Part shown: in pieces, positions 7,752 to 15,630 of the stretch | Layout of the letters: every line of letters starts with the position of its first letter | Position numbering within the stretch: the stretch's first letter is position 1 | Origin: Pollutimonas subterranea | GTDB taxonomy: Bacteria > Pseudomonadota > Gammaproteobacteria > Burkholderiales > Burkholderiaceae_B | Assembly: GCF_002849655.1 (NCBI RefSeq) | Contig: NZ_PDNW01000007.1 | Span: forward strand, 62,001-126,000 | Reading direction: 5' to 3' | Length of the DNA: 64,000 bases | The notes under the pieces: model-generated | Seen by the model: only the letters and a program-made list of their open reading frames with translations | Database searches by the model: none | What the model was told of the DNA's origin: nothing | Translations under genes and position numbers: made by a program

Positions 7752-8058
7752 ATGGCAACCTCTACCGGCTGGTTTTATTGGGCAGTTTTATCTGCCATTT
7801 TTGCTGCACTGACCGCCATTTTTGCCAAGATCGGCATTCAGGATGTTGATTCCGATCTGGCCACCTTGATCCGGACAGCGATCATCATCGTCGTGCTGAC
7901 GATATTCGTGGTATCCACCGGCAAGTGGACCAATCCCTTCGAGCTTTCATCCAGGACCTGGCTGTTTCTTGGATTATCCGGCCTGGCCATCGCTGCGCGA
8001 ATGGTCGGGCATTGCCATGGTCGCAGGCGGTGTTCTTTTGCTTGCCTTCAAGCGTTAG
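7752..8058 (+). pseudogene. EamA/DMT-family transporter with internal deletion
   Basis: The N-terminal half is well preserved: GWFYWAVLSAIFAALTAIFA, IGIQDVDSDLATLIRT and WLFLGLSGLA, typical of single-domain EamA transporters of about 140 residues. Right after SGLA (near 7990-7999) the text jumps, one frame over, to EWSGIAMVAGGVLLLAFKR and a stop at 8058, the normal end of such a protein. About 45 residues containing the central helices and the APIDK-type motif are missing. Both remaining parts lack internal stops, so the deletion looks recent or artefactual. ATG at 7752. Confidence 0.75.
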
Positions 8059-8086
8059 CGTGGCAACGCGACGCATCCTCCCCGGC

Positions 8087-9028
8087 TTATCGGTGCTTGC
8101 CAGGAACCCCACCCTGCAATTCGCTCTTCAGGTGTTCGACAAAGGCCCGGACCGCGCGCGGAACATACGCGCTGTAGGGCCTTATTGCATAAATGGCGTC
8201 GCCAAATGCGCCCACAGGTTCCCAGTCGGGCAGCAGGTGCAGCAGGCGCTTTGCCGAGACATCCTCCTGTGAACTGAAGTCGGGCAATAGCGCTATGCCC
8301 TGGTCTGCCATCACAATGCCCCGCAGCGCCTCGCTATTGTTGGCGCAAAAATTTCCGCGTACCGCGACGCTGTAGCGGTCGGTATTGCGCCCGGCAGGGA
8401 CGAAGCTCCATGCGGGCAACGCCGCGGACCGCAGGTAATACAGGCAATTGTGCGCAGCCAGGTCGTCCGGCGTCTTGGGCACGCCGCGCTTTTCCAGGTA
8501 GGCGGGGGTGGCGACCAGTAAGGTACGCGAGGGCTGCAGCAGCCATGCTACATGGGTTTCCGGCACGCTGCTGGTATGGCGTATGGCCAGGTCGAAACCT
8601 TCCTGGGCCAGGGAACTCAGGTGGTCCGATAGCTCTATTTCCACGCGCACATCGGGGCAGGCTTCCAGGAACTTGCTGATCAGGGGAATAATCTTTTGGC
8701 GGCCGAGCGCAACCGGTACGGTGACGCGCACCACGCCTCGGGGAATCTCGGCCAGGTCCAGGATATTGTCGAAGCTGCGCTCGATAGCGGTGAAGGCCTG
8801 CTCCGATCCGTCGACCAGGGCCAGTCCGGCCTGGGTGAGGCGCACGCTGCGGGTGGTGCGCCGTACCAACGCCACCCCCGCGAGCTGCTCAAGTTCGCTA
8901 ATGCGCTGGCTTACCGCGCCCTTGCTGACACCCAGGCGCCTGGCTGCTGCGGTATAGCTGCCTGCGGTCCCCAGCATGCTCAACCAGTAAATGTGCGACC
9001 ACGGTAATTCGGTCTTGTGTTCTTTCAT
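8087..9028 (-). CDS. LysR-family regulator, CrgA/DmlR type
   Basis: This 313-residue protein has an N-terminal winged helix-turn-helix (AGSYTAAARRLGVSKGAVSQ, residues about 22-41), a linker helix, and an effector domain with the VPVALGRQKIIPLI and EGFDLAIRH blocks of the CrgA/DmlR group. It is divergent from the mmsA gene with 126 bases between, the usual arrangement for a LysR regulator and its target. The intergenic AT-rich stretch near 9057-9090 is the likely binding region. The inducer is presumably a semialdehyde precursor or organic acid (inference). Confidence 0.85.
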   Translation of the reverse strand: MKEHKTELPWSHIYWLSMLGTAGSYTAAARRLGVSKGAVSQRISELEQLAGVALVRRTTRSVRLTQAGLALVDGSEQAFTAIERSFDNILDLAEIPRGVVRVTVPVALGRQKIIPLISKFLEACPDVRVEIELSDHLSSLAQEGFDLAIRHTSSVPETHVAWLLQPSRTLLVATPAYLEKRGVPKTPDDLAAHNCLYYLRSAALPAWSFVPAGRNTDRYSVAVRGNFCANNSEALRGIVMADQGIALLPDFSSQEDVSAKRLLHLLPDWEPVGAFGDAIYAIRPYSAYVPRAVRAFVEHLKSELQGGVPGKHR

Positions 9029-9154
9029 GGCTCTTCCTACCGTTTCGCTCCATTGTCCATTAAATTAAACAATGTTTCCAGTGATATGGACTTGTGAGGG
9101 CTCTCTCCGACACCTATACTTTTTTCATCAAGAACCCAAGCAAAGGACAGGAAA

Positions 9155-10705
9155 ATGAAAGATCAGCACGCCAGTGCCGCCAGCCCGGCCAATCCCCAGG
9201 CCGCGTATGTCGATAACGGTGATATCGTGAATTTTATCGGGGGCCAGGTTAGGGCAAGCAGTGGCGACCGCAAGCAAGGTGTCTACAACCCATCCACCGG
9301 TGAGGTCACCCGACATGTTGCGTTGTCGTCCGTCGACGATGTGAATGCGGCGGTAGCTGCCGCCAAAGCGGCCTCCCAGGCATGGGCGGATACGCCGCCG
9401 GTACGGCGCGCGCGCATCATGAACCGGTTTCTTCAGTTGATGAATGAGAACACCGATGTGCTGGCGGCCATGATTACCGCCGAACATGGGAAAGTATTCA
9501 CCGATGCGCAGGGCGAAGTGGCGCGCGGTATTGACGTCATCGAGTTCGCTTGCGGCATTCCTCAGTTGCTCAAGGGTGACTATACCGAGCAGGTTGCCAC
9601 GGGAATCGACAACTGGACCCTACGCCAGCCCCTGGGCGTCGTTGCGGGTATCACTCCCTTTAATTTCCCCTGCATGGTGCCTTGCTGGATGTTCCCTGTC
9701 GCTATCGCTGCCGGCAATACGTTCATCCTCAAGCCCAGTGAGCGCGACCCCAGCGTTTCCATCCTGATGGCAAAATTGTTCAAGCAAGCGGGCTTGCCCG
9801 ATGGCGTCTTCAATGTGGTCCAGGGTGACAAGATCGTTGTGGATGCCTTGCTGGAGCACGCAGACGTTGCAGCCCTGAGCTTCGTGGGCTCGACGCCGAT
9901 CGCGCAGTACATCTACGAACGTGGCGCGCATTTTGGTAAACGCGTGCAGGCTTTGGGGGGCGCGAAGAACCATATGGTGATCATGCCCGATGCCGATATC
10001 GAACGCACTGTCGACGCGCTTGTGGGTGCAGCCTATGGTTCGGCGGGCGAGCGCTGCATGGCGATCTCGGTCGCCGTGCTGGTGGGAGAGGTCGGCAAGA
10101 AAATCATGCCTGTGCTGCAAGAGCGCGCTCAGTCGCTCAAGATCAAGGACGGCATGGCGCTGGACGCTGAAATGGGGCCGGTGGTGACCAAGGAAGCCTT
10201 GCAGCGCATCGAAAACTACATTGCCATCGGCCAGGAAGAGGGCGCCGAGCTACTGGTTGACGGCCGCGGCTATAAGGTGGCCGGTCATGAAGGCGGCTTT
10301 TATGTCGGCGGCACCTTGTTCGACAAGGTGACCCCCGCAATGAGAATATACAAGGAAGAAATATTCGGCCCGGTCCTCGTTTGCATCCATGTCGACGATC
10401 TGGGCGCCGCCATCGACCTTGTCAACAACCATGAATTTGGCAATGGGGTATCGTGCTTTACCAGCGATGGCCATACGGCACGGGAATTTTCACGCCGCAT
10501 CCAGGTGGGCATGGTGGGCGTAAACGTGCCCATTCCTGTTCCAATGTCGTGGCACGGCTTCGGCGGCTGGAAGCGCAGCCTGTTCGGCGATATGCACACC
10601 TACGGCGAAGAAGGTGTTCGTTTCTACACCAAGCAGAAGTCCATCATGCAGCGCTGGCCGGAAAGCATCAACAAGGGCAATGAGTTCAACATGCCGACCA
10701 TGTAA
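9155..10705 (+). CDS. mmsA: CoA-acylating (methyl)malonate-semialdehyde dehydrogenase
   Basis: This 516-residue ALDH-fold enzyme contains [17 protein letters not shown] (NAD/CoA site), [23 protein letters not shown] and the catalytic cysteine in [11 protein letters not shown], all hallmarks of MmsA. The reaction converts malonate or methylmalonate semialdehyde plus CoA and NAD to acetyl- or propionyl-CoA, CO2 and NADH, in valine, inositol or beta-alanine breakdown. No 3-hydroxyisobutyrate dehydrogenase or inositol genes are adjacent. The beta-alanine-type aminotransferase at 36.4 kb could supply malonate semialdehyde. Regulated probably by the divergent LysR. Confidence 0.92.
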   Translation: MKDQHASAASPANPQAAYVDNGDIVNFIGGQVRASSGDRKQGVYNPSTGEVTRHVALSSVDDVNAAVAAAKAASQAWADTPPVRRARIMNRFLQLMNENTDVLAAMITAEHGKVFTDAQGEVARGIDVIEFACGIPQLLKGDYTEQVATGIDNWTLRQPLGVVAGITPFNFPCMVPCWMFPVAIAAGNTFILKPSERDPSVSILMAKLFKQAGLPDGVFNVVQGDKIVVDALLEHADVAALSFVGSTPIAQYIYERGAHFGKRVQALGGAKNHMVIMPDADIERTVDALVGAAYGSAGERCMAISVAVLVGEVGKKIMPVLQERAQSLKIKDGMALDAEMGPVVTKEALQRIENYIAIGQEEGAELLVDGRGYKVAGHEGGFYVGGTLFDKVTPAMRIYKEEIFGPVLVCIHVDDLGAAIDLVNNHEFGNGVSCFTSDGHTAREFSRRIQVGMVGVNVPIPVPMSWHGFGGWKRSLFGDMHTYGEEGVRFYTKQKSIMQRWPESINKGNEFNMPTM

Positions 10706-10718
10706 GGTATGTTGTCGA

Positions 10719-10741
10719 CGTGGCGCCAACGCGGCGCCACG
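10719..10741 (+). terminator. Hairpin after mmsA
   Basis: CGTGGCGCC and GGCGCCACG pair perfectly (9 bp) around a five-base AACGC loop, 13 bases after the mmsA stop and 19 bases from the end of the convergent gene. There is no T-run, so it may act as a transcript-end barrier rather than a classical terminator. Confidence 0.5.
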
Positions 10742-10759
10742 CCTGCCGGACGGCGTCGA

Positions 10760-12058
10760 TTACCCGCCCTGTGTCGGCGTCACCCGCCAGATGGTATTTG
10801 ACAGGTCGTCGGCGACGATAAGCGCGCCGCGCGGATCCACCGTCACGCCAACTGGACGACCTCGCGTGGTGCCGTCGTCATCGCGAAAGCCGGCAACGAA
10901 ATCCACGGGAGGACCGGCAGGCTTGCCATCCTGAAACGGGACGAAGACCACCTTGTAGCCGACGGGATCCTTGCGGTTCCAGCTACCGTGCTCGCCAACG
11001 AAGACGCCATCGGCAAACTTTTCGCCCATGGTTTCGGTGGAGAAGTCGACCCCCAGCGCCGCGACGTGGGCCCCGAGGCTATAGTCGGGCTTGATGGCCG
11101 AAGCGACCTTTTCCGGATTTTGCGGCCGGACGCGATCGTCCACGTTCTGCCCCCAATAACTGTATGGCCAACCATAGAAGCCGCCTTCGCGGACAGCGGT
11201 AAGATAATCGGGGACTAGGTTTGGACCGATCTCGTCGCGTTCGTTCACGACCACCCACAACTGGCCGGTATCGGGCTGGATGGTGAGTGCGGTCGGATTG
11301 CGCAGCCCGGTAGCATAGGGTTTGTGTGCGCCGCTGCCGGCATTCACTTGCCATATCATGGCCCGATCGACCTCCGCCGTCATGCCGCGTTCAGTGATGT
11401 TGCTGTTGGAACCGATGGCCACATAGAGGTACTGCCCGTCTTGGCTGGCAGTCAGTGCCTTGGTCCAGTGGTGGTTGATGGCCGACGGCAAAGCGGTGAC
11501 GGTCTCGGGAGGGGCTTCGGCTTTGGTCTGGCCCTCCTTGTAGTCGAACCGCACCAGCGCATCTTGGTTGGCGACGTAGAGGCTGTCGTTCACCAACGCG
11601 AGCCCGTAGGGTGCGTTGAGATTCTCCGCAAAGACCGTTTGCAATTCATAGACGCCGTCGCCCTCCGCATCACGCAGCAGGGTCAGGCGGTTACCGCCCT
11701 TGACCGAGGTATTGCCCTTGGCCTTGATGGGGCCGGCGATTATGTCTTTCGGCTTGAGTTTCGGCGCATTGCCACCCCGGCCTTCCGCCACCAGGATGTC
11801 GCCATTGGGCAGCACCAGCGTCTGGCGTGGAATCTTGAGGTCGGTGGCGATGGCGCTGATCGTATAACCGTCCGGTACCGTCGGCCGCTTGTCTCCCCAT
11901 TCTGCAGGCTCTGCGATGACCATATCGGGCATCACATCGCGATAAGGCTGTGGCAGTTCAGGGGCGGCGCCGTACTGCAAGGGTTCCGTATCGCCGTTGC
12001 CGCATGCCGCCAGCAGGGCAGAGAGGGTGATGGTGGTAAGCAGGTAGGAGGTTCTCAT
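10760..12058 (-). CDS. Sorbosone-dehydrogenase-type beta-propeller lipoprotein
   Basis: This 432-residue protein starts MRTSYLLTTITLSALLAACG, a lipoprotein signal with LAAC lipobox. Its body has propeller blades found in soluble PQQ glucose/sorbosone dehydrogenases: LPNGDILVAEGRGG, LNAPYGLAL, YVAIGSNSN, TGLRNPTALTIQPDTGQLW, ERDEIG, FVGEHGSWNR and GRPVGVTVDPRGALIVADD. The GSNSN and GEHGSW blocks are typical ligand-site positions. It would be anchored in the periplasm. Whether PQQ is bound is not certain. It overlaps the DUF2231 gene stop by four bases and ends the operon headed by the sulfide-quinone reductase. Confidence 0.85.
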   Translation of the reverse strand: MRTSYLLTTITLSALLAACGNGDTEPLQYGAAPELPQPYRDVMPDMVIAEPAEWGDKRPTVPDGYTISAIATDLKIPRQTLVLPNGDILVAEGRGGNAPKLKPKDIIAGPIKAKGNTSVKGGNRLTLLRDAEGDGVYELQTVFAENLNAPYGLALVNDSLYVANQDALVRFDYKEGQTKAEAPPETVTALPSAINHHWTKALTASQDGQYLYVAIGSNSNITERGMTAEVDRAMIWQVNAGSGAHKPYATGLRNPTALTIQPDTGQLWVVVNERDEIGPNLVPDYLTAVREGGFYGWPYSYWGQNVDDRVRPQNPEKVASAIKPDYSLGAHVAALGVDFSTETMGEKFADGVFVGEHGSWNRKDPVGYKVVFVPFQDGKPAGPPVDFVAGFRDDDGTTRGRPVGVTVDPRGALIVADDLSNTIWRVTPTQGG

Positions 12059-12483
12059 TTTGCACCTCCGATACGTGGAGTGCAAAAACCCAGCCATGTG
12101 GCGATGCAGGCGAGCACAGTAACGATCACCGACAAGACCAGGCCGGTGGGCATGCTTGCCCAAGCGTCTCGCGCGTGCATCAGTGCATTAATGAAGCCCG
12201 CCACCCAGGTGGCCAGTAATATCACCGCATAGAGGAAAATGCCTGGGGCACGTCGATGCGCTTGGCACAGGTCGATGATCGCGAAAATAAGGGCGATACC
12301 CGCAAACACGAGACCGCCTGCGATCAGCCAGGACGCAAAGTTGTTCCACTGGATCTCGTAGGATGAGGCGTAGGCTGCATCGCTGAGCGCCGCGCCCAGG
12401 AACAGGGGGACGGTTCCCGCGAGAAACACCGCATGCAGCGGGTAGACGGTTTGGGAATACCGATGGTTGATGGTATGTATCAC
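12055..12483 (-). CDS. DUF2231-type four-helix membrane protein
   Basis: This 142-residue protein has four hydrophobic segments and the opening YPLHAVFLAGTVPLFLGAA with a WNNFASWLIAGGLV block, matching DUF2231 membrane proteins. Start is GTG at 12483, with a very strong AAGGAGGAG site upstream. Its stop overlaps the propeller lipoprotein start (ATGA), so the two probably form one unit, perhaps an electron-transfer or anchoring pair (inference from linkage). The AAGGAGGAG leader is exactly complementary to the loop of the candidate RNA at 49.4 kb. Confidence 0.75.
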   Translation of the reverse strand: MIHTINHRYSQTVYPLHAVFLAGTVPLFLGAALSDAAYASSYEIQWNNFASWLIAGGLVFAGIALIFAIIDLCQAHRRAPGIFLYAVILLATWVAGFINALMHARDAWASMPTGLVLSVIVTVLACIATWLGFCTPRIGGAK

Positions 12484-12576
12484 TGTGATCTCCTCCTTGA
12501 CGGACGGGCGCGGGTTGCTTCGATTGTAAATGGCGAGACAGCAATCAGCGTGCCCGGCGATGTCAAACCGCACTGT

Positions 12577-12823
12577 TTAGGTGATTTGAAGTGATCCCCT
12601 TGCGCCCATCAGCAGATCCACGACATTGGGTGCGGATATGACTTCGAAATGCGGGTTCATCTGCCGCACCCGGTTTTCCGAGTTCGACAGCCTCTACCAT
12701 CAGGATGATGGTGGCGGTATGGCCCTTCAATATAGCGTTAAGTGCCATGGTGAACGCGACGGTGACCTTATTGGGATTGCCCTTGCCGTCGAAGACCGTC
12801 GCGATGAAGTCAGTCTGTTGCAT
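12577..12823 (-). pseudogene. DsrE-family protein gene with internal deletion/frameshift
   Basis: It begins MQQTDFIATVFDGKGNPNKV, then AFTMALNAILKGHTATIILM and EAVELGKPG, the first half of a DsrE/DsrF-like sulfur-relay protein of about 115-120 residues. After LGKPG the frame changes. The adjacent frame reads MNPHFEVISAPNVVDLLMG and ends GSLQIT with TAA at 12577, the normal ending. About 40 residues, including the conserved internal cysteine loop of this family, are missing. If expressed in the first frame it would run on to 12563 with a non-native tail. ATG at 12823 has an AGGA site. Confidence 0.7.
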
Positions 12824-13058
12824 GGTGAATTCCTGGTTGTTCCGATACCTTGCTGTGAAACCCGATGCAGCCATCGCAGCGTACGGCCACGCCGATCGCA
12901 AGCGCGATCAGCTCTTTGGTCTTGGCGTCGAGCGCGCCATCGGTAATGGCCGCCTTTCCTATATCCCCGAAGCCTTTCATGACCCGAGGTATGTTCTGAT
13001 GCAGAGGGGCCAGATTGCTCATGACTTTATCGGTGAGTGCGTCGTAGTGAGTTGTCAT
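12810..13058 (-). CDS. Carboxymuconolactone decarboxylase/AhpD-like protein, C-terminally truncated
   Basis: This 82-residue product contains AKTKELIALAIGVAVRCDGC followed by IGFHSK. These form the E-x(n)-C-x2-C-x3-H active-site core of AhpD/CMD thiol oxidoreductases. Family members continue for about 50 more residues (usual length about 115). Here the frame runs from GFHSK into VSEQPGIHHATD and stops, overlapping the DsrE start. The active-site CDGC pair is intact, but half of the helical core needed for oligomer formation is missing, so it is probably inactive. Start ATG at 13058 follows AAGGA. Confidence 0.7.
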   Translation of the reverse strand: MTTHYDALTDKVMSNLAPLHQNIPRVMKGFGDIGKAAITDGALDAKTKELIALAIGVAVRCDGCIGFHSKVSEQPGIHHATD

Positions 13059-13083
13059 CGGATAATCCTTCATTAACAAGGTT

Positions 13084-13455
13084 TCAAGCAGAAATTGATC
13101 GGGCAGCAGGTCGCCGGCATGCCGACCACCAACCCCCGATGGTGTAGAAAAGGATGGTCGATCCGATTAACCCCAGGCCAAATACCAGGGCGATCAAGAA
13201 CCAGTCTGCAGGCCCGCCGGGATCGGTGAAGCCAGACGACGACACTTGGAACATCAACATCACGGCTACGCCGCCGCCGAGCACGCCCAACGCCTGCGAC
13301 CGTATCAGGCGGTGGGATACCACACCCCGCTCGCGGATCAGTAAAACGATGAGAGCCAGGGCATTTAGCAACACGACTGCCAGTAACAGCCATAGCAGCG
13401 GCCCGAGCAATTCCTGGAATACAGCTAGCAGCGTGAATGGATCGAGTTCTTTCAT
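13084..13455 (-). CDS. Small membrane protein, DUF5368-like
   Basis: This 123-residue protein has three hydrophobic segments (LLGPLLWLLLAVVLLNALAL, ALGVLGGGVAVMLMF, WFLIALVFGLGLIGSTILFY) and a short cytoplasmic or periplasmic basic link. It lies 11 bases downstream of the sulfide-quinone reductase gene and is probably co-translated. Small proteins of this type, placed beside SQR-like flavoproteins, are annotated DUF5368 as I recall. It could act as a membrane docking partner for the flavoprotein (inference). Confidence 0.6.
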   Translation of the reverse strand: MKELDPFTLLAVFQELLGPLLWLLLAVVLLNALALIVLLIRERGVVSHRLIRSQALGVLGGGVAVMLMFQVSSSGFTDPGGPADWFLIALVFGLGLIGSTILFYTIGGWWSACRRPAARSISA

Positions 13456-13466
13456 GGTGCAGCTCC

Positions 13467-14822
13467 TTATGCGCGGCCACGCAACATGCTGATGTAGGTG
13501 GGCTTCAGTGCCATGGTTTTCATGACCCAACTGACCCACAGCTCTTCAAGCGGCGCGATCAAGCCCGGGAAAGAGGGAGTAAGGTTGTTCTGGTAGTCGA
13601 ACTCCACCAGCATGGCCCGACCCAACCGAGTAATCAGCGGGCACGATGTGTAGCCCGTGTAGCGCGCATTTGAGGTTTTGCCTGCGATCTGCGCTACCAA
13701 GTGGTCCACCGCCACCGGTACCTGCCACTTTACGCTGGCTGCTGTCTTGCCCTTGGGAACACCCGCGATGTCGCCCACGCCGAAGACATTTGAGTAACGC
13801 ACGTGGCGTAGCGTGCCCTTGTCTACCTCCATCCAGCCTTCTTCGGCCCAGGCACCCGTCTTCCAGGACAGCGGACTGTTGCGGATAGCCTCGGGCGCGC
13901 GCATCGGCGGGATTACGTGGATGAAGTCGTAGCCTTGTTCCTCGGAGCCTTCAGGCGTGCTGAAAGTGGCGATGCGCCTGCCCGGATCAATCGCCTTGAG
14001 CACGCGCTCGTAGTTGACCTGGATGCCGCGCTCTTGGAACAGCATGCGCACCTTCTCCGATACGATGGGCACGCTGAACAACACCTTGTTGTTGGCGTTG
14101 TAAACGATCTCGGCTTTGCTCCGCCGGCCACGCCGCGTCAGATAGTCCTCGGTGATAAACGTGTACTTGAGCGGCGCGCCCGCGCACTTCATCTCGGTGG
14201 CCGGGCGCAGAAAGACGCCCTGACCACCGCGGTCCGCGAATGCCGACATGGTCTGCCAGGTTGCCTGTGCCGCCGCTGGGCTGTGATAGATGCTGCCCAC
14301 GCCTGCCTTGCCGATCAATTTCTCGTTCATGCCTTCGATCAGGCCGTACTCCAGCGTCAGGCCGGTGGCGACGATGAGGAAATCGTAGGCAAGCGACTTG
14401 CCGCTGTCGGTGACGACGCGATTGCTTTCTGGATCGAACTCGGCCACGCTCTCCGCGATGAGCTCAACACCCGGCGGTACGTAGTCGGCGGTGCGGGACA
14501 CGACATAGTCCTTCCGTTTGATACCGGCTCCTCCCAAGGTGAAGCCGGGCTGATAGAAGTGCTGCTTGTGCGCATCGATCAGGGTAATCTTCGCAGCGTC
14601 CAGTGTTTCGGCCAACCGGGAGGCGGCAGCCAAGCCGGCGGCACCGGCGCCAACGATGATGATGCGCGCCTGAGCCCGGGTTTTGCCGCCCGCGCTGGCG
14701 ACGTGAGGCTTGAGGATGGCCCCGGCGGCAACCGCCGCCGCCAAGCTCAGGAATGCACGCCGTCGGTTGCGCGCGAGAAATTCGCTGTTTTTTGTGTCGT
14801 TATGGTTATGGTCGTTTTCCAT
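13467..14822 (-). CDS. sqr: Type II sulfide:quinone oxidoreductase with Tat-like leader
   Basis: This 451-residue FAD protein has a GxGxxG dinucleotide fold (IIIVGAGAAGLAAASRLAE, about residues 54-72) and KCAGAPLKY near residue 213. TSCPLITRLG near residue 394 carries the second catalytic cysteine. Both cysteine blocks match human SQOR-type (type II) sulfide:quinone reductases, which oxidise H2S to persulfide and pass electrons to quinone. The N-terminus reads NRRRAFLSLAAAVAAGAILK, a twin-arginine-like export signal, suggesting a periplasmic-side enzyme. It is downstream of an ArsR regulator (14 bases) and heads an operon with membrane and sulfur-relay genes. The ATG at 14822 has a GGAG site. 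Confidence 0.85.
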   Translation of the reverse strand: MENDHNHNDTKNSEFLARNRRRAFLSLAAAVAAGAILKPHVASAGGKTRAQARIIIVGAGAAGLAAASRLAETLDAAKITLIDAHKQHFYQPGFTLGGAGIKRKDYVVSRTADYVPPGVELIAESVAEFDPESNRVVTDSGKSLAYDFLIVATGLTLEYGLIEGMNEKLIGKAGVGSIYHSPAAAQATWQTMSAFADRGGQGVFLRPATEMKCAGAPLKYTFITEDYLTRRGRRSKAEIVYNANNKVLFSVPIVSEKVRMLFQERGIQVNYERVLKAIDPGRRIATFSTPEGSEEQGYDFIHVIPPMRAPEAIRNSPLSWKTGAWAEEGWMEVDKGTLRHVRYSNVFGVGDIAGVPKGKTAASVKWQVPVAVDHLVAQIAGKTSNARYTGYTSCPLITRLGRAMLVEFDYQNNLTPSFPGLIAPLEELWVSWVMKTMALKPTYISMLRGRA

Positions 14823-14836
14823 GGCTTCAGCTCCAT

Positions 14837-15163
14837 TCACTTCGGGGTGCAGTAGATGTCCCAGAGCGTGCGCATGATGCGCACGGCATTGTCATTGGCC
14901 AGTCGGTAATAGACGTACTTTCCGTCCTTCTCGGTGTCGACCAACCCTTCTTGGCGCAATACGCTCAGTTGCTGGGACAACGTGGGCTGATGAATACCCG
15001 TGATTGCCGCCAGTTCACTCACATTGAGGCGCGCGGAGGCGAGTTGGCACAGCAACAACAGGCGGTCCTCATTGGCGAGCGTCTTGAGTAAAGCGCAGGC
15101 CTCGCCTGCGTGCTCACGCAACTGTTCGGGTGTCATGGAGGGGCGCTGTTTGGTGGTCGGCAT
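14837..15163 (-). CDS. ArsR-family repressor, SqrR/BigR-like
   Basis: This 108-residue winged-helix protein has the recognition region TGIHQPTLSQQLSVLRQEG. Cysteines at 39 (LLLLCQLAS) and 105 (DIYCTPK near the end) correspond to the pair that forms a tetrasulfide or disulfide bridge in SqrR/BigR persulfide sensors; Cys23 is extra. It is the first gene of the SQR operon and diverges from a second ArsR across a 155-base AT-rich region. Prediction: it represses the operon until reactive sulfur bridges the cysteines. An ATG seven codons upstream is an alternative start. Confidence 0.82.
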   Translation of the reverse strand: MPTTKQRPSMTPEQLREHAGEACALLKTLANEDRLLLLCQLASARLNVSELAAITGIHQPTLSQQLSVLRQEGLVDTEKDGKYVYYRLANDNAVRIMRTLWDIYCTPK

Positions 15164-15263
15164 GTTGATTTTCGCTGATTTCAATATATAAAATAATAAA
15201 CTATAAAAAATGAAAATGAAATAGTGGCGTGGCCATGGAATTTAGCTCCCCGGATGATGATGA

Positions 15264-15291
15264 TTGACTATTTATAAGAATATGCTAAATT
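15264..15291 (+). promoter_or_regulatory. Promoter with overlapping dyad for the second arsR operon
   Basis: TTGACT (15264-15269), a 16-base spacer and TAAATT (15286-15291) form a good sigma-70 promoter. The spacer is bounded by an ATTTA/TAAAT inverted repeat (15270-15274 and 15286-15290), so a bound dimer would block RNA polymerase. This matches the AT-rich operators of BigR/SqrR-type repressors. The leftward arsR promoter probably uses the AT-rich stretch at 15181-15210. Confidence 0.6.
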
Positions 15292-15318
15292 AGCTACTTC
15301 TAATGTTTAATCAAGCCC

Positions 15319-15630
15319 ATGGCCTCCAAAGAGAAAGACCTGTTGTTCCTGCAAGAGGGCGCTGCAAAGGCAGCGGCTATGTTGCGGGCCGTAGGGAACG
15401 AGCGCCGGTTGTTGGTTTTGTGTTTGCTGATCGAGCATGGTGAGTTGACGGTGGGTGCGCTGCACGAGCATGTGGCGCTGAGCCAATCGGCGCTCTCTCA
15501 GCATTTGGCCAAGATGCGTGAAGAGGGGCTGGTGACCTTCAGGCGAGAATCTCAAACCTTGTTCTATCGCATCGATAATCCCGACGTAGCCAAGATTATC
15601 GCTACGCTCAAATCCATCTTTTGCCCATGA
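15319..15630 (+). CDS. Second ArsR-family repressor, SqrR/BigR-like
   Basis: This 103-residue protein has the helix-turn-helix LSQSALSQHLAKMREEGLV and cysteines at 35 (LLVLCLLIEH) and 102 (SIFCP, next to the end). The spacing equals that of the divergent regulator at 14837-15163 and of BigR/SqrR. It overlaps the rhodanese gene (ATGA), so regulator and sulfurtransferase are co-expressed. Probably autoregulates through the dyad at 15270-15290. Having two similar sensors back to back suggests cross-regulation. Confidence 0.82.
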   Translation: MASKEKDLLFLQEGAAKAAAMLRAVGNERRLLVLCLLIEHGELTVGALHEHVALSQSALSQHLAKMREEGLVTFRRESQTLFYRIDNPDVAKIIATLKSIFCP

